A stretch of DNA of 64,000 nt. Origin: Streptomyces drozdowiczii. GTDB lineage: Bacteria > Actinomycetota > Actinomycetes > Streptomycetales > Streptomycetaceae. Positions 28,715 through 37,281 of this stretch are shown here, one piece after another. Location: assembly GCF_026167665.1 (NCBI RefSeq), contig NZ_CP098740.1, forward strand, positions 868,001 to 932,000, in the 5' to 3' direction. How positions within the stretch are numbered: the stretch's first letter is position 1; each line of letters opens with the position of its first letter. Both the position numbers and the translations under genes were made by a program. The notes below the pieces were generated by a model, which made no database searches, was not told where the DNA came from, and worked only from the letters and a program-made list of their open reading frames with translations.

Positions 28715-29677
28715 ATGGAGCTGGAGTTGCGCCATCTGCGAACCGTACGTGCCATCGCCGACACGGGCAGCCTGACCAAGGCCGCCACCGCGCTGGGCCT
28801 CGCGCAGCCCGCGCTCAGCGCACAGCTGCGGCGGATCGAGAAGGCGCTCGGCGGCCCGCTGTTCGACCGCGACCACACGGGCGCGCGGGTGACGCCGCTG
28901 GGCGAACTGGTCCTGGAGCGGGCCCGGATCGTGCTGCCCGCCGTCAGCGAACTCCAGGAGGAGGCCGTCCGGTTCGCCAACGCGATGGGGTCCATGGAGC
29001 GGTTCCGGCTGGGCGGCACGCACGGCCCGCTGCTCGGCGGCCTGGTGGACCGGCTGGCCACCGCCCACCCGGCGGCGCCGGTGTCCACGTACACCTCCTG
29101 GTCGGTGGCCGAGATCGCATCCCAACTGGTGGACGGACGGCTCGACTTCGCGCTCATCGGGACCTGCGGCGAGAGCGCCCCGCCGGACGCGGACCGGCTG
29201 GAGTGGCAGGTCGTCGGCGTCGATCCGGTCTTCGTGATGCTGCCGGAGACCCATCCGCTGTCCGGCCGGGGCGAGTTGGAGCTGTCCGAGCTGGCGGAGG
29301 AGTGCTGGGCGGACGTGCCGGGCGACGGCTGTTTCGCGGACTGCTTCGTGGCGGCGTGCGCGCGGGCCGGCTTCCGCCCGGTGTCGGTGTACGAGACGGA
29401 CACCTCGTCGGTCGTCCATCTCGTCCAGGTGGGGCGCGCGGTGGGGCTCTGCCGGGCGACGTTCCCGCCGACGCCGGGGGTGGTGACGCTGCCGGTCGCC
29501 GGGGCGCCGCTCAGCTGGCGCCATCTGCTGGGCTGGCATCCCCGCTCGGCCGCCGCGTCGGCGGCGGCCGGTGCGGTGAGCGGGCACACCCGGGCGGCGT
29601 ACGCCCAGGCGGTGGAGCGCAGCGAGAGCTACACGCGCTGGCTCGCCACCCACCCCGGGTTCGGTGCCCCGGTGTGA
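28715..29677 (+). CDS. LysR-family transcriptional regulator
   Basis: 320-residue LysR regulator with N-terminal helix-turn-helix (GSLTKAATALGLAQPALSAQLRRIE) and a full effector-binding domain. It is divergent from the methyltransferase gene at 28612 (102-base gap), the obvious candidate target. Converges with the pterin dehydratase gene with only 4 bases between stops. Confidence 0.93.
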   Translation: MELELRHLRTVRAIADTGSLTKAATALGLAQPALSAQLRRIEKALGGPLFDRDHTGARVTPLGELVLERARIVLPAVSELQEEAVRFANAMGSMERFRLGGTHGPLLGGLVDRLATAHPAAPVSTYTSWSVAEIASQLVDGRLDFALIGTCGESAPPDADRLEWQVVGVDPVFVMLPETHPLSGRGELELSELAEECWADVPGDGCFADCFVAACARAGFRPVSVYETDTSSVVHLVQVGRAVGLCRATFPPTPGVVTLPVAGAPLSWRHLLGWHPRSAAASAAAGAVSGHTRAAYAQAVERSESYTRWLATHPGFGAPV

Positions 29678-29681
29678 GGGG

Positions 29682-29987
29682 CTACTCCGCCCCGTGGCCG
29701 GGTGCCACCGCCGCGACCCGGGCGGCGAGGCCGAGATCCTTCTCGGTGACCTTGCCGCCCGCGTCGTGCGAGTTCACCCACAGGGCGACGGTGTTGTAGC
29801 CGAGCGTCAGATCGCTGTGGTGGTTCAGCTCGTCCTGGATCGCGGCGACGTGCATCGCGAGCGCGGCGGCGGCGAAGTGCGAGGGCAGCCGGTAGGTGCG
29901 GCCGATCCGGTCCCCCTCCAGCGACCAGCCGGGCAGCTCGCGCAGCCGGTCCTCGATCTCGTTCCGCGGCAGCGGTGCGGCGGGCAT
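29682..29987 (-). CDS. 4a-hydroxytetrahydrobiopterin dehydratase (pterin-4a-carbinolamine dehydratase)
   Basis: 101-residue PCD/DCoH-family enzyme. It dehydrates 4a-hydroxytetrahydropterin produced by aromatic amino acid hydroxylases. The family block ELNHHSDLTLGYNTVALW holds the catalytic histidines, and the length matches (about 100). No aromatic hydroxylase is encoded in the window. ATG 29987 has GGGAGCCGCCCC upstream. Confidence 0.93.
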   Translation of the reverse strand: MPAAPLPRNEIEDRLRELPGWSLEGDRIGRTYRLPSHFAAAALAMHVAAIQDELNHHSDLTLGYNTVALWVNSHDAGGKVTEKDLGLAARVAAVAPGHGAE

Positions 29988-30050
29988 GGGGCGGCTCCCT
30001 CACTGGTGGTCGATGCCGGTCGGCGGTGCCGGTGACGTTACGGTCTCCGT

Positions 30051-30860
30051 ATGACAACTGTCGCGCCCGACACGGGGGTAGGGCCGCTGCTGCGCAGCTG
30101 GCGGGAGCGGCGCCGGGTCAGTCAGCTGGAGCTCGCACTGCGGGCCGGCTCCTCGGCGCGGCACATCTCGTTCATCGAAACGGGCCGCTCGCGCCCCAGC
30201 GAGGAGATGGTGCTGAGGCTCGCCGAGCACCTGGACGTACCGGTACGGGAGCGCAACGCCCTGCTGGTGATGGCGGGTTACGCCCCGCAGTACGCGGAGA
30301 CCGCGCTCGACGACCCGGCGCTGGGGGCGCTCCGGGACGGCCTCGACCGGCTGCTGCGGGGCTACGACCCGTATCCGGCGTTCGTCGTGGACGGGACGTA
30401 CACCGTGGTGGCGGCCAATCAGGGGATGACCCGGCTGCTGGACGGCGTCCCGGAACACCTCCTGGCCCCGCCGCTGAACGCGATGCGGCTCACCCTGCAC
30501 CCGGAGGGCCTGGCCCCGCGCATCCGGAACCTCCGCGCGTGGCGGGCGGACCTCCTCGCGCAGATGGAGCGCCGGATCGCGCTGGTCCGTTCGCCGGAGC
30601 TGCGCGCGCTGTACGAGGAGGTGGCGGGCTATCCGCTGCCGGTGGGGCCCGGCGGGGACCAGGACTGGCAGCCGCCCTCGTCGTCGGTGCCGTTCGCCCT
30701 GCCGCTGGTCATCGAGCACGCGGGGCAGGTGCTGTCGTTCGTCGCCTCGATCGCCACGTTCAACACGCCGATGGACGTGACGGTGGCCGAGCTGGCCATC
30801 GAGACGCTGCTCCCGGCCGACGCGGACACCTCCGCCTATCTGCGCTCGCTGGTGCCCTGA
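30051..30860 (+). CDS. XRE-family regulator with MmyB-like ligand-binding domain
   Basis: 269-residue regulator: N-terminal Cro/C1-type helix-turn-helix (RVSQLELALRAGSSARHISFIETGRSRPS) and a C-terminal PAS-like MmyB domain that in some relatives binds fatty acids. ATG 30051 is preceded by TACGGT at 30039-30044 and lacks a ribosome site (leaderless type). Divergent from the pterin dehydratase gene (63-base gap). Confidence 0.92.
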   Translation: MTTVAPDTGVGPLLRSWRERRRVSQLELALRAGSSARHISFIETGRSRPSEEMVLRLAEHLDVPVRERNALLVMAGYAPQYAETALDDPALGALRDGLDRLLRGYDPYPAFVVDGTYTVVAANQGMTRLLDGVPEHLLAPPLNAMRLTLHPEGLAPRIRNLRAWRADLLAQMERRIALVRSPELRALYEEVAGYPLPVGPGGDQDWQPPSSSVPFALPLVIEHAGQVLSFVASIATFNTPMDVTVAELAIETLLPADADTSAYLRSLVP

Positions 30861-30868
30861 GGGCGGAC

Positions 30869-30905
30869 CGGGCCCGTGTCCGCCGGTTCCGGTGACACGG
30901 GCCCG
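30869..30905. terminator. Terminator between XRE and SecDF genes
   Basis: CGGGCCCGTGTC (30869-30880) and GACACGGGCCCG (30894-30905) form a perfect 12-bp stem with a 13-base loop between two convergent genes. It can serve both directions. Confidence 0.8.
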
Positions 30906-30911
30906 TACGCG

Positions 30912-33203
30912 TTACACCCGCGCCCCGTTGTCGTACGGGTCGCGGCGCCCGGCGCGCTGCCGGGCGCGCGGGGTCCGGGTGCGGGTGGGCGGCGGGACCT
31001 TGCCGGCCCGTTCCAGCAGCAGCGCGGCCGGTACGGCGGTCATCACCGAGGAGTACGTCCCGACGACGATGCCGATCAGCAGGGCGAGCGCGAAGTCCTC
31101 CAGCGAGTCGCCGCCGAGGACGGCGAGGGCGGTGAGGATGAACAGCGCGCCCATCCCGGTGTTCACCGTCCGGGGCACGGTTTGCAGCACCGCCCGGTTG
31201 GCCACCTCCGCGAGGGGGGTGCGGCGGGCTCTCGCCCACAGCTCCCGCACCCGGTCGAAGACGACGACCGAGTCGTTGACGGAGTACCCGATGACGGTGA
31301 GGAGCGCCGCCAGGAAGATGCCGTCCACGGTGCGTCCCAGCCAGGCGAAGACCCCGATCAGGATGATCACATCGTGCACGAGCGCCCCGACCGAGGCGAC
31401 GGCGAACGTCCAGCGGAACCGGATCGCCAGATAGGCCAGTTGCACGCATACGGCGATGGCCAGGGCGATCAGCGCGTTGCGCCGCAGTTCGTCGCCGAGG
31501 CTGGGGCCGATCAGTTCGTCGCGGACCTTGGTGGTCTCGCCGCCCTCGGCGGCCAGGGCGGCCCGCAGCGCGTGTTCGCCGTCGTTGTCGAGTTCCCCGG
31601 TGCGCACGGAGATGTCGCCCGCCCCGGCCGTGGTGACCTCGGCGTCCTCGAACCCGGCGCCCGCGAGTGCGGTACGCGCGGTCTCGACGTCCACGGGGCG
31701 GCTGGTGGAGTACTCGACCAGCCGGCCGCCGGTGAACTCGACGCCCAGATTGACCCCGCGCACCAGGATGCCCGCGACGGCCACCGCGACGAGGACGGCG
31801 GAGACCGTCAGCCAGCGGCGCGGGGAGCGCATCGGCTGCGGGTCGCGCCGGGTGAGCCAGGTCCGCACCCGGCCCGGGATCGCGATGCCGTTGACGCCCC
31901 GGTAGTCCGCGACGAACCGCGAGTGCGCCGCGATCTCGGTGAGGGCGCGGGCGACGACCAGCGCGGAGAACATCGAGGCGAGGACGCCGATGGCGAGCGT
32001 GACCCCGAACCCCTTGACCGGTCCGGAGCCGAGGAAGAACAGCAGCCCGGCCGCGATGAGCGTCGTCACGTTGGAGTCGGCGACGGCCGTCCAGGCGCCC
32101 TTGAACCCGGCGGCGAGCGAGGCCCGCAGGCTCTTTCCGGGCCGCCCGGCGTACTCCTCCCGGGCCCGTTCGAATACCAGCACGTTCGCGTCGACGGCCA
32201 TGCCGATCGCCAGCACGAAACCGGCGAGCCCGGGCAGGGTCAGCGTGACGCCGAGGGCGACGAGGGCGGCGTACGAGATGACTCCGTACGCCGCCAGCGC
32301 CACGGCGGCGAGGGCGCCGAACAGGCGGTAGATCACGATGATGAACAGGGCGGTGGCCGCGGCGCCGATCAGGGCAGCCCGCGCGCTGGCGTCGATCGCG
32401 GCGGCGCCGAGCGTCGGCCCGACCGTCCGCTGCTCCACGATCTCGACGGGCACGGGCAGGGCGCCGCCCTCGATCAGCAGGGCGAGTTCGCGGGCCTCGT
32501 CCGCGCTGAACGAGCCGGTGATCTGGGTGGAGCCGGAGGGCAGGCCCGAACCGCAGGAGACGGTCGGCGAGACCTGGGGCGAGGAGATCACCCGCTTGTC
32601 GAGCACGATGGCGACCCGGCGCCGCTCGTCCTGCACCGGGTGGCAGGCCGCCTCGCCGGTCAGCCGGGTCCAGTCCCGGCCGGCGTCCTTGTGGAAGTCG
32701 AGGGACACGGTCCAGCCCGCGCCCTGCTGGGCGTCGAACGAGGCGGTCGCCTCCTTGACCCCGGCGCCGGAGAGCGCGACGGGCCCGAGGGCCAGTTCGC
32801 GGCCCTGCTCGTCGGGGAGGGTCAGCCCCTTGCCGTCCCCGGCGGGTTCGCCCACGCCCCGGACGGCGTGGAAGGTCAGCTGGGCGGTCTTGCCGATGAC
32901 CGCGGCGGCCTTGCGGGGGTCCTGGACGTCCGGCAGCTCCACGATGATCCGGTCCTCGCCGGACCGGGTGAGGACCGGCTCGGTCACCCCGAGCGAGTCG
33001 ATGCGCCGCCGCAGCACCTCCAGGGTGCGGTCGGTGCTCTCGCGGTCGGCCTTCGCGGTGTCGGAGTCCTGGGCCTGGAGCACCATGCGGGTGCCGCCCT
33101 GGAGATCCAGGCCGAGTCTGGGCGACATGGTCAGCGTGATGAGCACGGAGACGAGCAGCACGGCCGCAGCCAGAACCGCCCGCACCGTGGTGGCGCGCGT
33201 CAT
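30912..33203 (-). CDS. secDF: SecDF fusion protein (accessory preprotein translocase component)
   Basis: 763-residue fusion of SecD (residues 1 to about 450) and SecF (rest). SecD part: first membrane segment, LGLDLQGGTRMVLQ, the large P1 domain, then TM2-6 with GFVLAIGMAVDANVLVFER. SecF part: NLGVEFTGGRLVEYS and GYSVNDSVVVFDRVRE. These are the conserved proton-path and Asp-containing motifs, so the protein looks functional. SecDF uses the proton gradient to pull proteins out of the Sec channel. ATG 33203 has GGAGGAAA upstream. It is an extra copy, not beside yajC/ruvB, and follows a secreted repeat protein and an MreB-like gene in one transcription unit. Confidence 0.96.
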   Translation of the reverse strand: MTRATTVRAVLAAAVLLVSVLITLTMSPRLGLDLQGGTRMVLQAQDSDTAKADRESTDRTLEVLRRRIDSLGVTEPVLTRSGEDRIIVELPDVQDPRKAAAVIGKTAQLTFHAVRGVGEPAGDGKGLTLPDEQGRELALGPVALSGAGVKEATASFDAQQGAGWTVSLDFHKDAGRDWTRLTGEAACHPVQDERRRVAIVLDKRVISSPQVSPTVSCGSGLPSGSTQITGSFSADEARELALLIEGGALPVPVEIVEQRTVGPTLGAAAIDASARAALIGAAATALFIIVIYRLFGALAAVALAAYGVISYAALVALGVTLTLPGLAGFVLAIGMAVDANVLVFERAREEYAGRPGKSLRASLAAGFKGAWTAVADSNVTTLIAAGLLFFLGSGPVKGFGVTLAIGVLASMFSALVVARALTEIAAHSRFVADYRGVNGIAIPGRVRTWLTRRDPQPMRSPRRWLTVSAVLVAVAVAGILVRGVNLGVEFTGGRLVEYSTSRPVDVETARTALAGAGFEDAEVTTAGAGDISVRTGELDNDGEHALRAALAAEGGETTKVRDELIGPSLGDELRRNALIALAIAVCVQLAYLAIRFRWTFAVASVGALVHDVIILIGVFAWLGRTVDGIFLAALLTVIGYSVNDSVVVFDRVRELWARARRTPLAEVANRAVLQTVPRTVNTGMGALFILTALAVLGGDSLEDFALALLIGIVVGTYSSVMTAVPAALLLERAGKVPPPTRTRTPRARQRAGRRDPYDNGARV

Positions 33204-33246
33204 TGCGGGTTTCCTCCGAGGGGCGCCGGACACGCCCCTCACCCGG

Positions 33247-33939
33247 TCAGGACGGCGGGAGCGGCACGGCGTTGATGGATCGCGGGACCGGCAAGCGGCC
33301 CCCGGGCCGGTGGACACCGGCACTCGGAGGCCCGCGCACCCCGGGCAGCCCCACGCGCGGGCGCTGGACGGCGGAGGCGGGGGCGGTACGGACGGACCAC
33401 GGCACGGAGCGCGGAAGCGGGGCCCGCGCGGGACACGGGACGAGCCCGCCGGGGCCGGGCGGGGGCAACTGGTGTGCGGTACGGGGGTGCTCGGCGGCGA
33501 CCCACGGGGTGGCGCCCGGGCCCCGCTCGACGGTGGCGGGGGGCGGGACGGGCGGACCTGGCGGGGCGGCACGGCGCGCGTCGGCGCCATCCGGCGTGGC
33601 GGACCGCTCGGCGGTCGCCGGGCGTACGGGGATGCTGCGGGCGGTCGTTGCGGTGGCTGCGGGGGTCGCGGGAAGCGCGGTCGTCGCGGGCGTCGCGGGT
33701 GTCGCCGCCGTCGCGGGCGTCGCGGGAAGCGCGGGCGTCGCGGTCATCGCGGGCGTCGCGGGCGCCGCCGTCGCGGACAGCGCCGCCGTCGCGCGTCCGG
33801 GCAGGGCCGTCGCGCCCGCCGCAGGCGCCCCGCCGAGGAGGGCGGCCACGGCGAGGAGCAGCGCCAGCAGGCAGTGGCGCGCGGCGGACGGGCGCCCCGG
33901 GTGCGCCTTCCCCGGGGGCGGCCCCGGGAGCGGGCTCAC
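33247..33939 (-). CDS. Secreted Thr-Pro-Ala repeat protein, unknown function
   Basis: Not recognised. 230 residues starting at GTG 33939, which overlaps the stop of the MreB-like gene (GTGA), so translation is coupled. The N-terminus is a signal peptide (positive PSAARH, then CLLALLLAVAALLGGAPAAG, cleavage near AGA-TA). Residues about 50-100 are tandem ATPA/TPA units such as ALPATPATAATPATPATTA, followed by a Pro/Arg-rich tail. Low complexity, no Cys pairs, no domain that I can name. It lies 43 bases before secDF. The opposite strand is also open here, but it lacks a start with ribosome site and a sensible N-terminus. It may be a cell-wall spacer or SecDF client. Confidence 0.62.
   Translation of the reverse strand: MSPLPGPPPGKAHPGRPSAARHCLLALLLAVAALLGGAPAAGATALPGRATAALSATAAPATPAMTATPALPATPATAATPATPATTALPATPAATATTARSIPVRPATAERSATPDGADARRAAPPGPPVPPPATVERGPGATPWVAAEHPRTAHQLPPPGPGGLVPCPARAPLPRSVPWSVRTAPASAVQRPRVGLPGVRGPPSAGVHRPGGRLPVPRSINAVPLPPS
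33650..33788. repeat. Period-9 tandem repeat inside the secreted protein gene
   Basis: Imperfect 9-base units of the form GTCGCGGGC run through this stretch, with a 16-base exact copy at 33665-33680 and 33719-33734 (54 bases apart). On the minus strand they encode Ala-Thr-Pro units, so the repeat is coding. Copy number may vary between strains. Confidence 0.7.
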
Positions 33940-34748
33940 CGGGGGCGGCCGGGCAGGGCGGGCGCCGTGGCGTGGCGGAGGACGGAGCTGAGGACCCGTC
34001 CGGCCCCGCGCACGACCGTGGTCGCCGGGTCGTCCGTGCGCCGGACCGGGACGCCGAGGCGGACCGCTATCCGGTTGGTGACGTCCGGCCGCAGCGCACC
34101 GCCTCCGGCGAGCAACGGGCCCCTGCGCAGGGCGCCGAGCAGCGCGCCGTGCGGGTCCTGCCGCCACATGGCCATGACCATGTCCAGGACGGCGCGGACG
34201 GCGGCGGTGGGCGGTTCGCCCGGGTCCAGGTCGCTGAGCCCGGTCTCGGCGAGGCGCGCGTCGCGCACCAGGCCGTCCACGAGCAGGGTCGCCTCGGTCA
34301 GCTCGGCCCCGATGTCGAGGACGAGGAGGGGACCGCCGTCCCCCGGCCCGGCGCACGCGGCGGCGGCGCGGGCGCTGTCCAGGACGATGACGTCCGAGGG
34401 GCCGAGCGCGCGGAGCAGGTCGCGGGCGGCGGCCCGGTGTCCGGGCCCGGCGAGCACGGGGTGGCTGAGGACGACGACCGCGTCCTCGCGGCGCTCCCCC
34501 AGGGCCCCGTCGGCGATGCGGGCCAGCATCCGGCCGCAGGATTCCGGGTCCACGATGCGGCCGCGCCGCACGGGCCGGCCGGGTCCGTACTCACCGGTCC
34601 CGTGGACGGTGTCCGCGACGATGCCCCGGCCGGGGACCCAGGCCCGGGTGCGGGAGCTGCCGAGGTCGAGGGCGAGGCCCCGGGTGGCGCCCCGGCCGTG
34701 CCGGTGGACGGAGCGGTCGTGCCGCCGTGCCTCGCGCAAAGAACGCAT
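33936..34748 (-). CDS. Short MreB/Mbl-like actin-family protein
   Basis: 270-residue actin-fold ATPase-like protein. Visible motifs are phosphate 1 LALDLGSSRTR (about residues 25-35), phosphate 2 LLVLDIGAELTEATLLV, and the adenosine motif GPLLAGGGALRPDV. Normal MreB is about 340 residues; this one appears to lack the insertions that form subdomains IB and IIB, which are needed for usual filament contacts. I recall that Streptomyces coelicolor has a comparable short MreB-like protein (SCO6166) near a SecDF gene; this is from memory. GGTGAGGGG precedes ATG 34748. First gene of the unit with the repeat protein and SecDF. A 154-base gap upstream is unusually A/T-rich for this genome and should hold the promoter. 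Confidence 0.82.
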   Translation of the reverse strand: MRSLREARRHDRSVHRHGRGATRGLALDLGSSRTRAWVPGRGIVADTVHGTGEYGPGRPVRRGRIVDPESCGRMLARIADGALGERREDAVVVLSHPVLAGPGHRAAARDLLRALGPSDVIVLDSARAAAACAGPGDGGPLLVLDIGAELTEATLLVDGLVRDARLAETGLSDLDPGEPPTAAVRAVLDMVMAMWRQDPHGALLGALRRGPLLAGGGALRPDVTNRIAVRLGVPVRRTDDPATTVVRGAGRVLSSVLRHATAPALPGRPR

Positions 34749-34902
34749 CGCCCCTCACCCCCGGCACGCAGCCGCGGCCGTACACACACCCAGTGACCCG
34801 CTGATCGCGAGGCATGGCCGAGCCCTCACTATGCAATAGGGAGGCAAAGAAAGCCACTCCCCGGCAAAATCGAAGGATTCGACTGCCCACCCCGCGCCCG
34901 CG

Positions 34903-36993
34903 CTACGCGTCGACGGGCAGGAAGTCCCCCACCATCTCCGCGAACTCCTCCGGCGTCGCGATCCGCACCCCCAGCTCCTCCGCCTTGGTCCGCTTGGAGC
35001 CCGCCTTCTCACCGGCCACGAGCAGCGTCGTGCGCTTGGAGACGCTGGAGGAGGACTTGCCGCCGGCCCGTTCGACCAGCTCGTTCATCTGGTTGCGGGA
35101 CAGCTTCTCCAAGGCGCCCGTCATGGCCCCGGTGACCACCACGGTCATCCCCGCCAGCGGAGCGCCTTCGGTGCCGGCCGCCGTCTCCCCCTCGGCCTCC
35201 TCGCCCGGCGGGGGCGGCGGGGTCGCGCCCGGTTCGGTCATGTTCACCCCGGCGGCGACGAGCTTGTCGATGAGCGGGGCCAGCTCGGCCAGCTCCGCGA
35301 CCACGCCGGCCGCCTTCTCCTTGCCGATGCCGTCGACCCGCTGCAACTCCTCCTCACCGGCGGCCCGGATGCGGTCCATCTCCGCGAAGTAGCGGGCGAT
35401 CCGGCGGGACATGGAGCGCCCGGTGCCGCGCACGCCGAGGGCGCAGAAGACCCGGGAGAGCGGCTGCGAGCGGGCCGTGTCGATCGCGGCCAGCAGATTG
35501 TCGGTGCTGGTCTCCCCCATCCGGTCGAGCGTCAGCAGCTGTTCGCGTTCCAGCATGAACAGGTCGGCGAAGTCGGTGACGAGACCGGCGTCGACCAGCT
35601 GGACGACCCGGGTGGTGCCGAGCCCCTCGATGTCGAGCTGGTCGCGCCCGGCGGCGTACGAGACGGAGGCGACGATGCGGCAGTCGCGGCCCCGCACACA
35701 GCGCCAGCGCTGCTCGCTGCTGTCGATCTCCGAACCGCACTGGGGGCATGCCTCGGGGAAGGCGATGGGCTGTTCGTCGCCGGTGCGCAGATGGGCGACG
35801 GGCGCCTCGATGCGGGGGATGATGTCGCCCGCCTTGTAGACCATCACATGGTCGCCGACGCGCAGGTCCCGGCGGGTGATGTCGGCCGGGTTGTGCAAGG
35901 TCGCGTAGCTGACGGTCGAGCCGTCGATCTCGACGGGCTCCAGCACGGCGCGCGGCGCGATGATGCCGGTGCGGCCCACGTTCCACTCGACGCCGAGGAG
36001 GCGGGTGACCTTCTCGACGGCGGGCAGCTTGTAGGCGATGGCCCAGCGCGGGGCCCGGGAGCCGGAGCCCGCGTCACGCTGGTCGGCCGCCAGGTCCGCC
36101 TTGATGACGATGCCGTCGATCCCGAACGGCAACGCGGCCCGCAGCGCGGCGACTTCCTCGATCCGGGCCTGGACCTCCTCGACGGTGGCGGCGGTGCGCG
36201 GCGCGACCTCCGTGTCGGCGGCGGTGTGCACGCCGAGCTTCGCGACCCGGGCGAGCACCTGGCTGTGCGGCAGCTCGGTCAGCTCGGCGGCCAGTGCACC
36301 GGATTCGGGCAGCGGCAGAGCGCCGTAAGCGAAGAACGTCATCTCCACCGTGTACGCGCGGTCCTTGGCGCGCAGGGTGCCGGCGGCGCCGTTGCGCGCG
36401 TTGGCGAAGGGGGCGCCGCCGTGCTCGGTGCGGACGGTGTTGGCCTGCTCGAACTGCTCGGTGGTCATCAGGATCTCGCCGCGTATCTCGATCGTGACCG
36501 GCTCCGCGAGCCGCGCCGGAAGGCCGACGACGGTCCCGCTCGCGTGGGAGACGTCCTCACCTGCGGTCCCGTCGCCCCGGGTGATCAGCCGTTCGAGCCG
36601 GCCCTCGTGATACCGCGCGGCGACCGCGAGCCCGTCGAGCTTCGGCTCGACGCTCCACGCGGTGACGGGCCGTCCGATCCGGCGCTCCAGCGACGCGGTC
36701 CAGGTGGCGAACTGCTCGGCCGAGAAGACGTTGTCGAGGGAGAGCATCGGCACCGTGTGCGGTACGTCCCCGACGGCCGCGCCGCCCGCCACCTTGCCGG
36801 TCGGCGAGGCGGGCAGCACCTCCTGCGGGTGCTCCCGCTCGTACGCGGCGATGCCGCGCGCCAGGCGGTCGTAGGAGTCGTCGTCGAGCGTGCTCTCGCC
36901 CGTGGCGTAGTACGCGGCGGCGGCCTGCGCGGCCTCCTCGACGGCGGCGGCGTAGGAGGCATGGTCGGCGAGCACGACAGCTGAGTTCGTCAT
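34903..36993 (-). CDS. ligA: NAD-dependent DNA ligase (LigA paralogue)
   Basis: 696-residue ligase with the full domain order: Ia NMN-binding domain, adenylation domain with nucleophile K118 in VEPKLDG, OB fold, four-Cys zinc finger (CPQC ... C ... C), helix-hairpin-helix repeats ([31 protein letters not shown]) and a C-terminal BRCT domain ([14 protein letters not shown]). All catalytic motifs look intact. Streptomycetes often carry a second LigA; whether this is the essential or the accessory copy cannot be decided here. An in-frame ATG at 37002 is an alternative start. The gap upstream holds two of the three LacI-type palindromes. Confidence 0.95.
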   Translation of the reverse strand: MTNSAVVLADHASYAAAVEEAAQAAAAYYATGESTLDDDSYDRLARGIAAYEREHPQEVLPASPTGKVAGGAAVGDVPHTVPMLSLDNVFSAEQFATWTASLERRIGRPVTAWSVEPKLDGLAVAARYHEGRLERLITRGDGTAGEDVSHASGTVVGLPARLAEPVTIEIRGEILMTTEQFEQANTVRTEHGGAPFANARNGAAGTLRAKDRAYTVEMTFFAYGALPLPESGALAAELTELPHSQVLARVAKLGVHTAADTEVAPRTAATVEEVQARIEEVAALRAALPFGIDGIVIKADLAADQRDAGSGSRAPRWAIAYKLPAVEKVTRLLGVEWNVGRTGIIAPRAVLEPVEIDGSTVSYATLHNPADITRRDLRVGDHVMVYKAGDIIPRIEAPVAHLRTGDEQPIAFPEACPQCGSEIDSSEQRWRCVRGRDCRIVASVSYAAGRDQLDIEGLGTTRVVQLVDAGLVTDFADLFMLEREQLLTLDRMGETSTDNLLAAIDTARSQPLSRVFCALGVRGTGRSMSRRIARYFAEMDRIRAAGEEELQRVDGIGKEKAAGVVAELAELAPLIDKLVAAGVNMTEPGATPPPPPGEEAEGETAAGTEGAPLAGMTVVVTGAMTGALEKLSRNQMNELVERAGGKSSSSVSKRTTLLVAGEKAGSKRTKAEELGVRIATPEEFAEMVGDFLPVDA

Positions 36994-37044
36994 GCCCTCC
37001 ATCCTGCCGCCCACCACTGACAACGCCCCCGGCCGAAGGACCTG

Positions 37045-37056
37045 GAGAGCGCTCTC
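37045..37056. promoter_or_regulatory. LacI-type operator O1, GAGAGCGCTCTC
   Basis: Perfect 12-base palindrome, first of three identical copies in a 173-base stretch between ligA and the DUF1996 gene. The core GAGCGCTC matches operators of streptomycete LacI/CebR-type repressors (TGGGAGCGCTCCCA for CebR). Confidence 0.75.
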
Positions 37057-37096
37057 TCGGGGTTCGCCCCAGGGGTTTCGTCCACCACATGGCAGA

Positions 37097-37108
37097 GAGA
37101 GCGCTCTC
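37097..37108. promoter_or_regulatory. LacI-type operator O2, GAGAGCGCTCTC
   Basis: Second identical palindrome, centre 52 bases from O1 and 109 bases from O3. About five and ten helical turns, which would allow looping by a tetrameric or paired repressor. Confidence 0.75.
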
Positions 37109-37168
37109 CCGCCCCTCACGGCCCGAACTGCCGCCGCGACGCCCGGAATCGAAGGCGCGTCAGGTGTA

Positions 37169-37197
37169 TTGACATGCCCCGAACACGCTTCTACGTT
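37169..37197 (+). promoter_or_regulatory. Consensus sigma-70-type promoter for the DUF1996 gene
   Basis: TTGACA (37169-37174), a 17-base spacer, TACGTT (37192-37197). The -35 is a perfect match and the spacing is ideal. The expected start near 37204 falls at the edge of operator O3, so a bound repressor would block initiation. Confidence 0.8.
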
Positions 37198-37205
37198 CCG
37201 TGACA

Positions 37206-37217
37206 GAGAGCGCTCTC
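37206..37217. promoter_or_regulatory. LacI-type operator O3 at the transcription start
   Basis: Third identical GAGAGCGCTCTC, extended to the 14-base palindrome AGAGAGCGCTCTCT (37205-37218). It begins 8 bases after the -10 element, the classic primary repressor position. Confidence 0.85.
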
Positions 37218-37281
37218 TCACCTGATCAGGCCGCCCATGATCAGGGCACATCCCCCCACCACTTCCCCGAACAGGAGTGCC

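Noticed and set aside
33650..33788. CRISPR-like or intergenic tandem repeat
   Set aside because: Units are 9 bases, imperfect and coding; there are no spacers.
33203..33991. Plus-strand ORF with repeated VAGVAGV segments opposite the secreted repeat protein
   Set aside because: No ribosome site, arginine-rich N-terminus without signal, and spans the starts of two minus-strand genes; the minus reading is better supported.
37000..37280. Riboswitch or small RNA in the long gap before the DUF1996 gene
   Set aside because: The gap is explained by three operators and a promoter; no conserved riboswitch core was seen.
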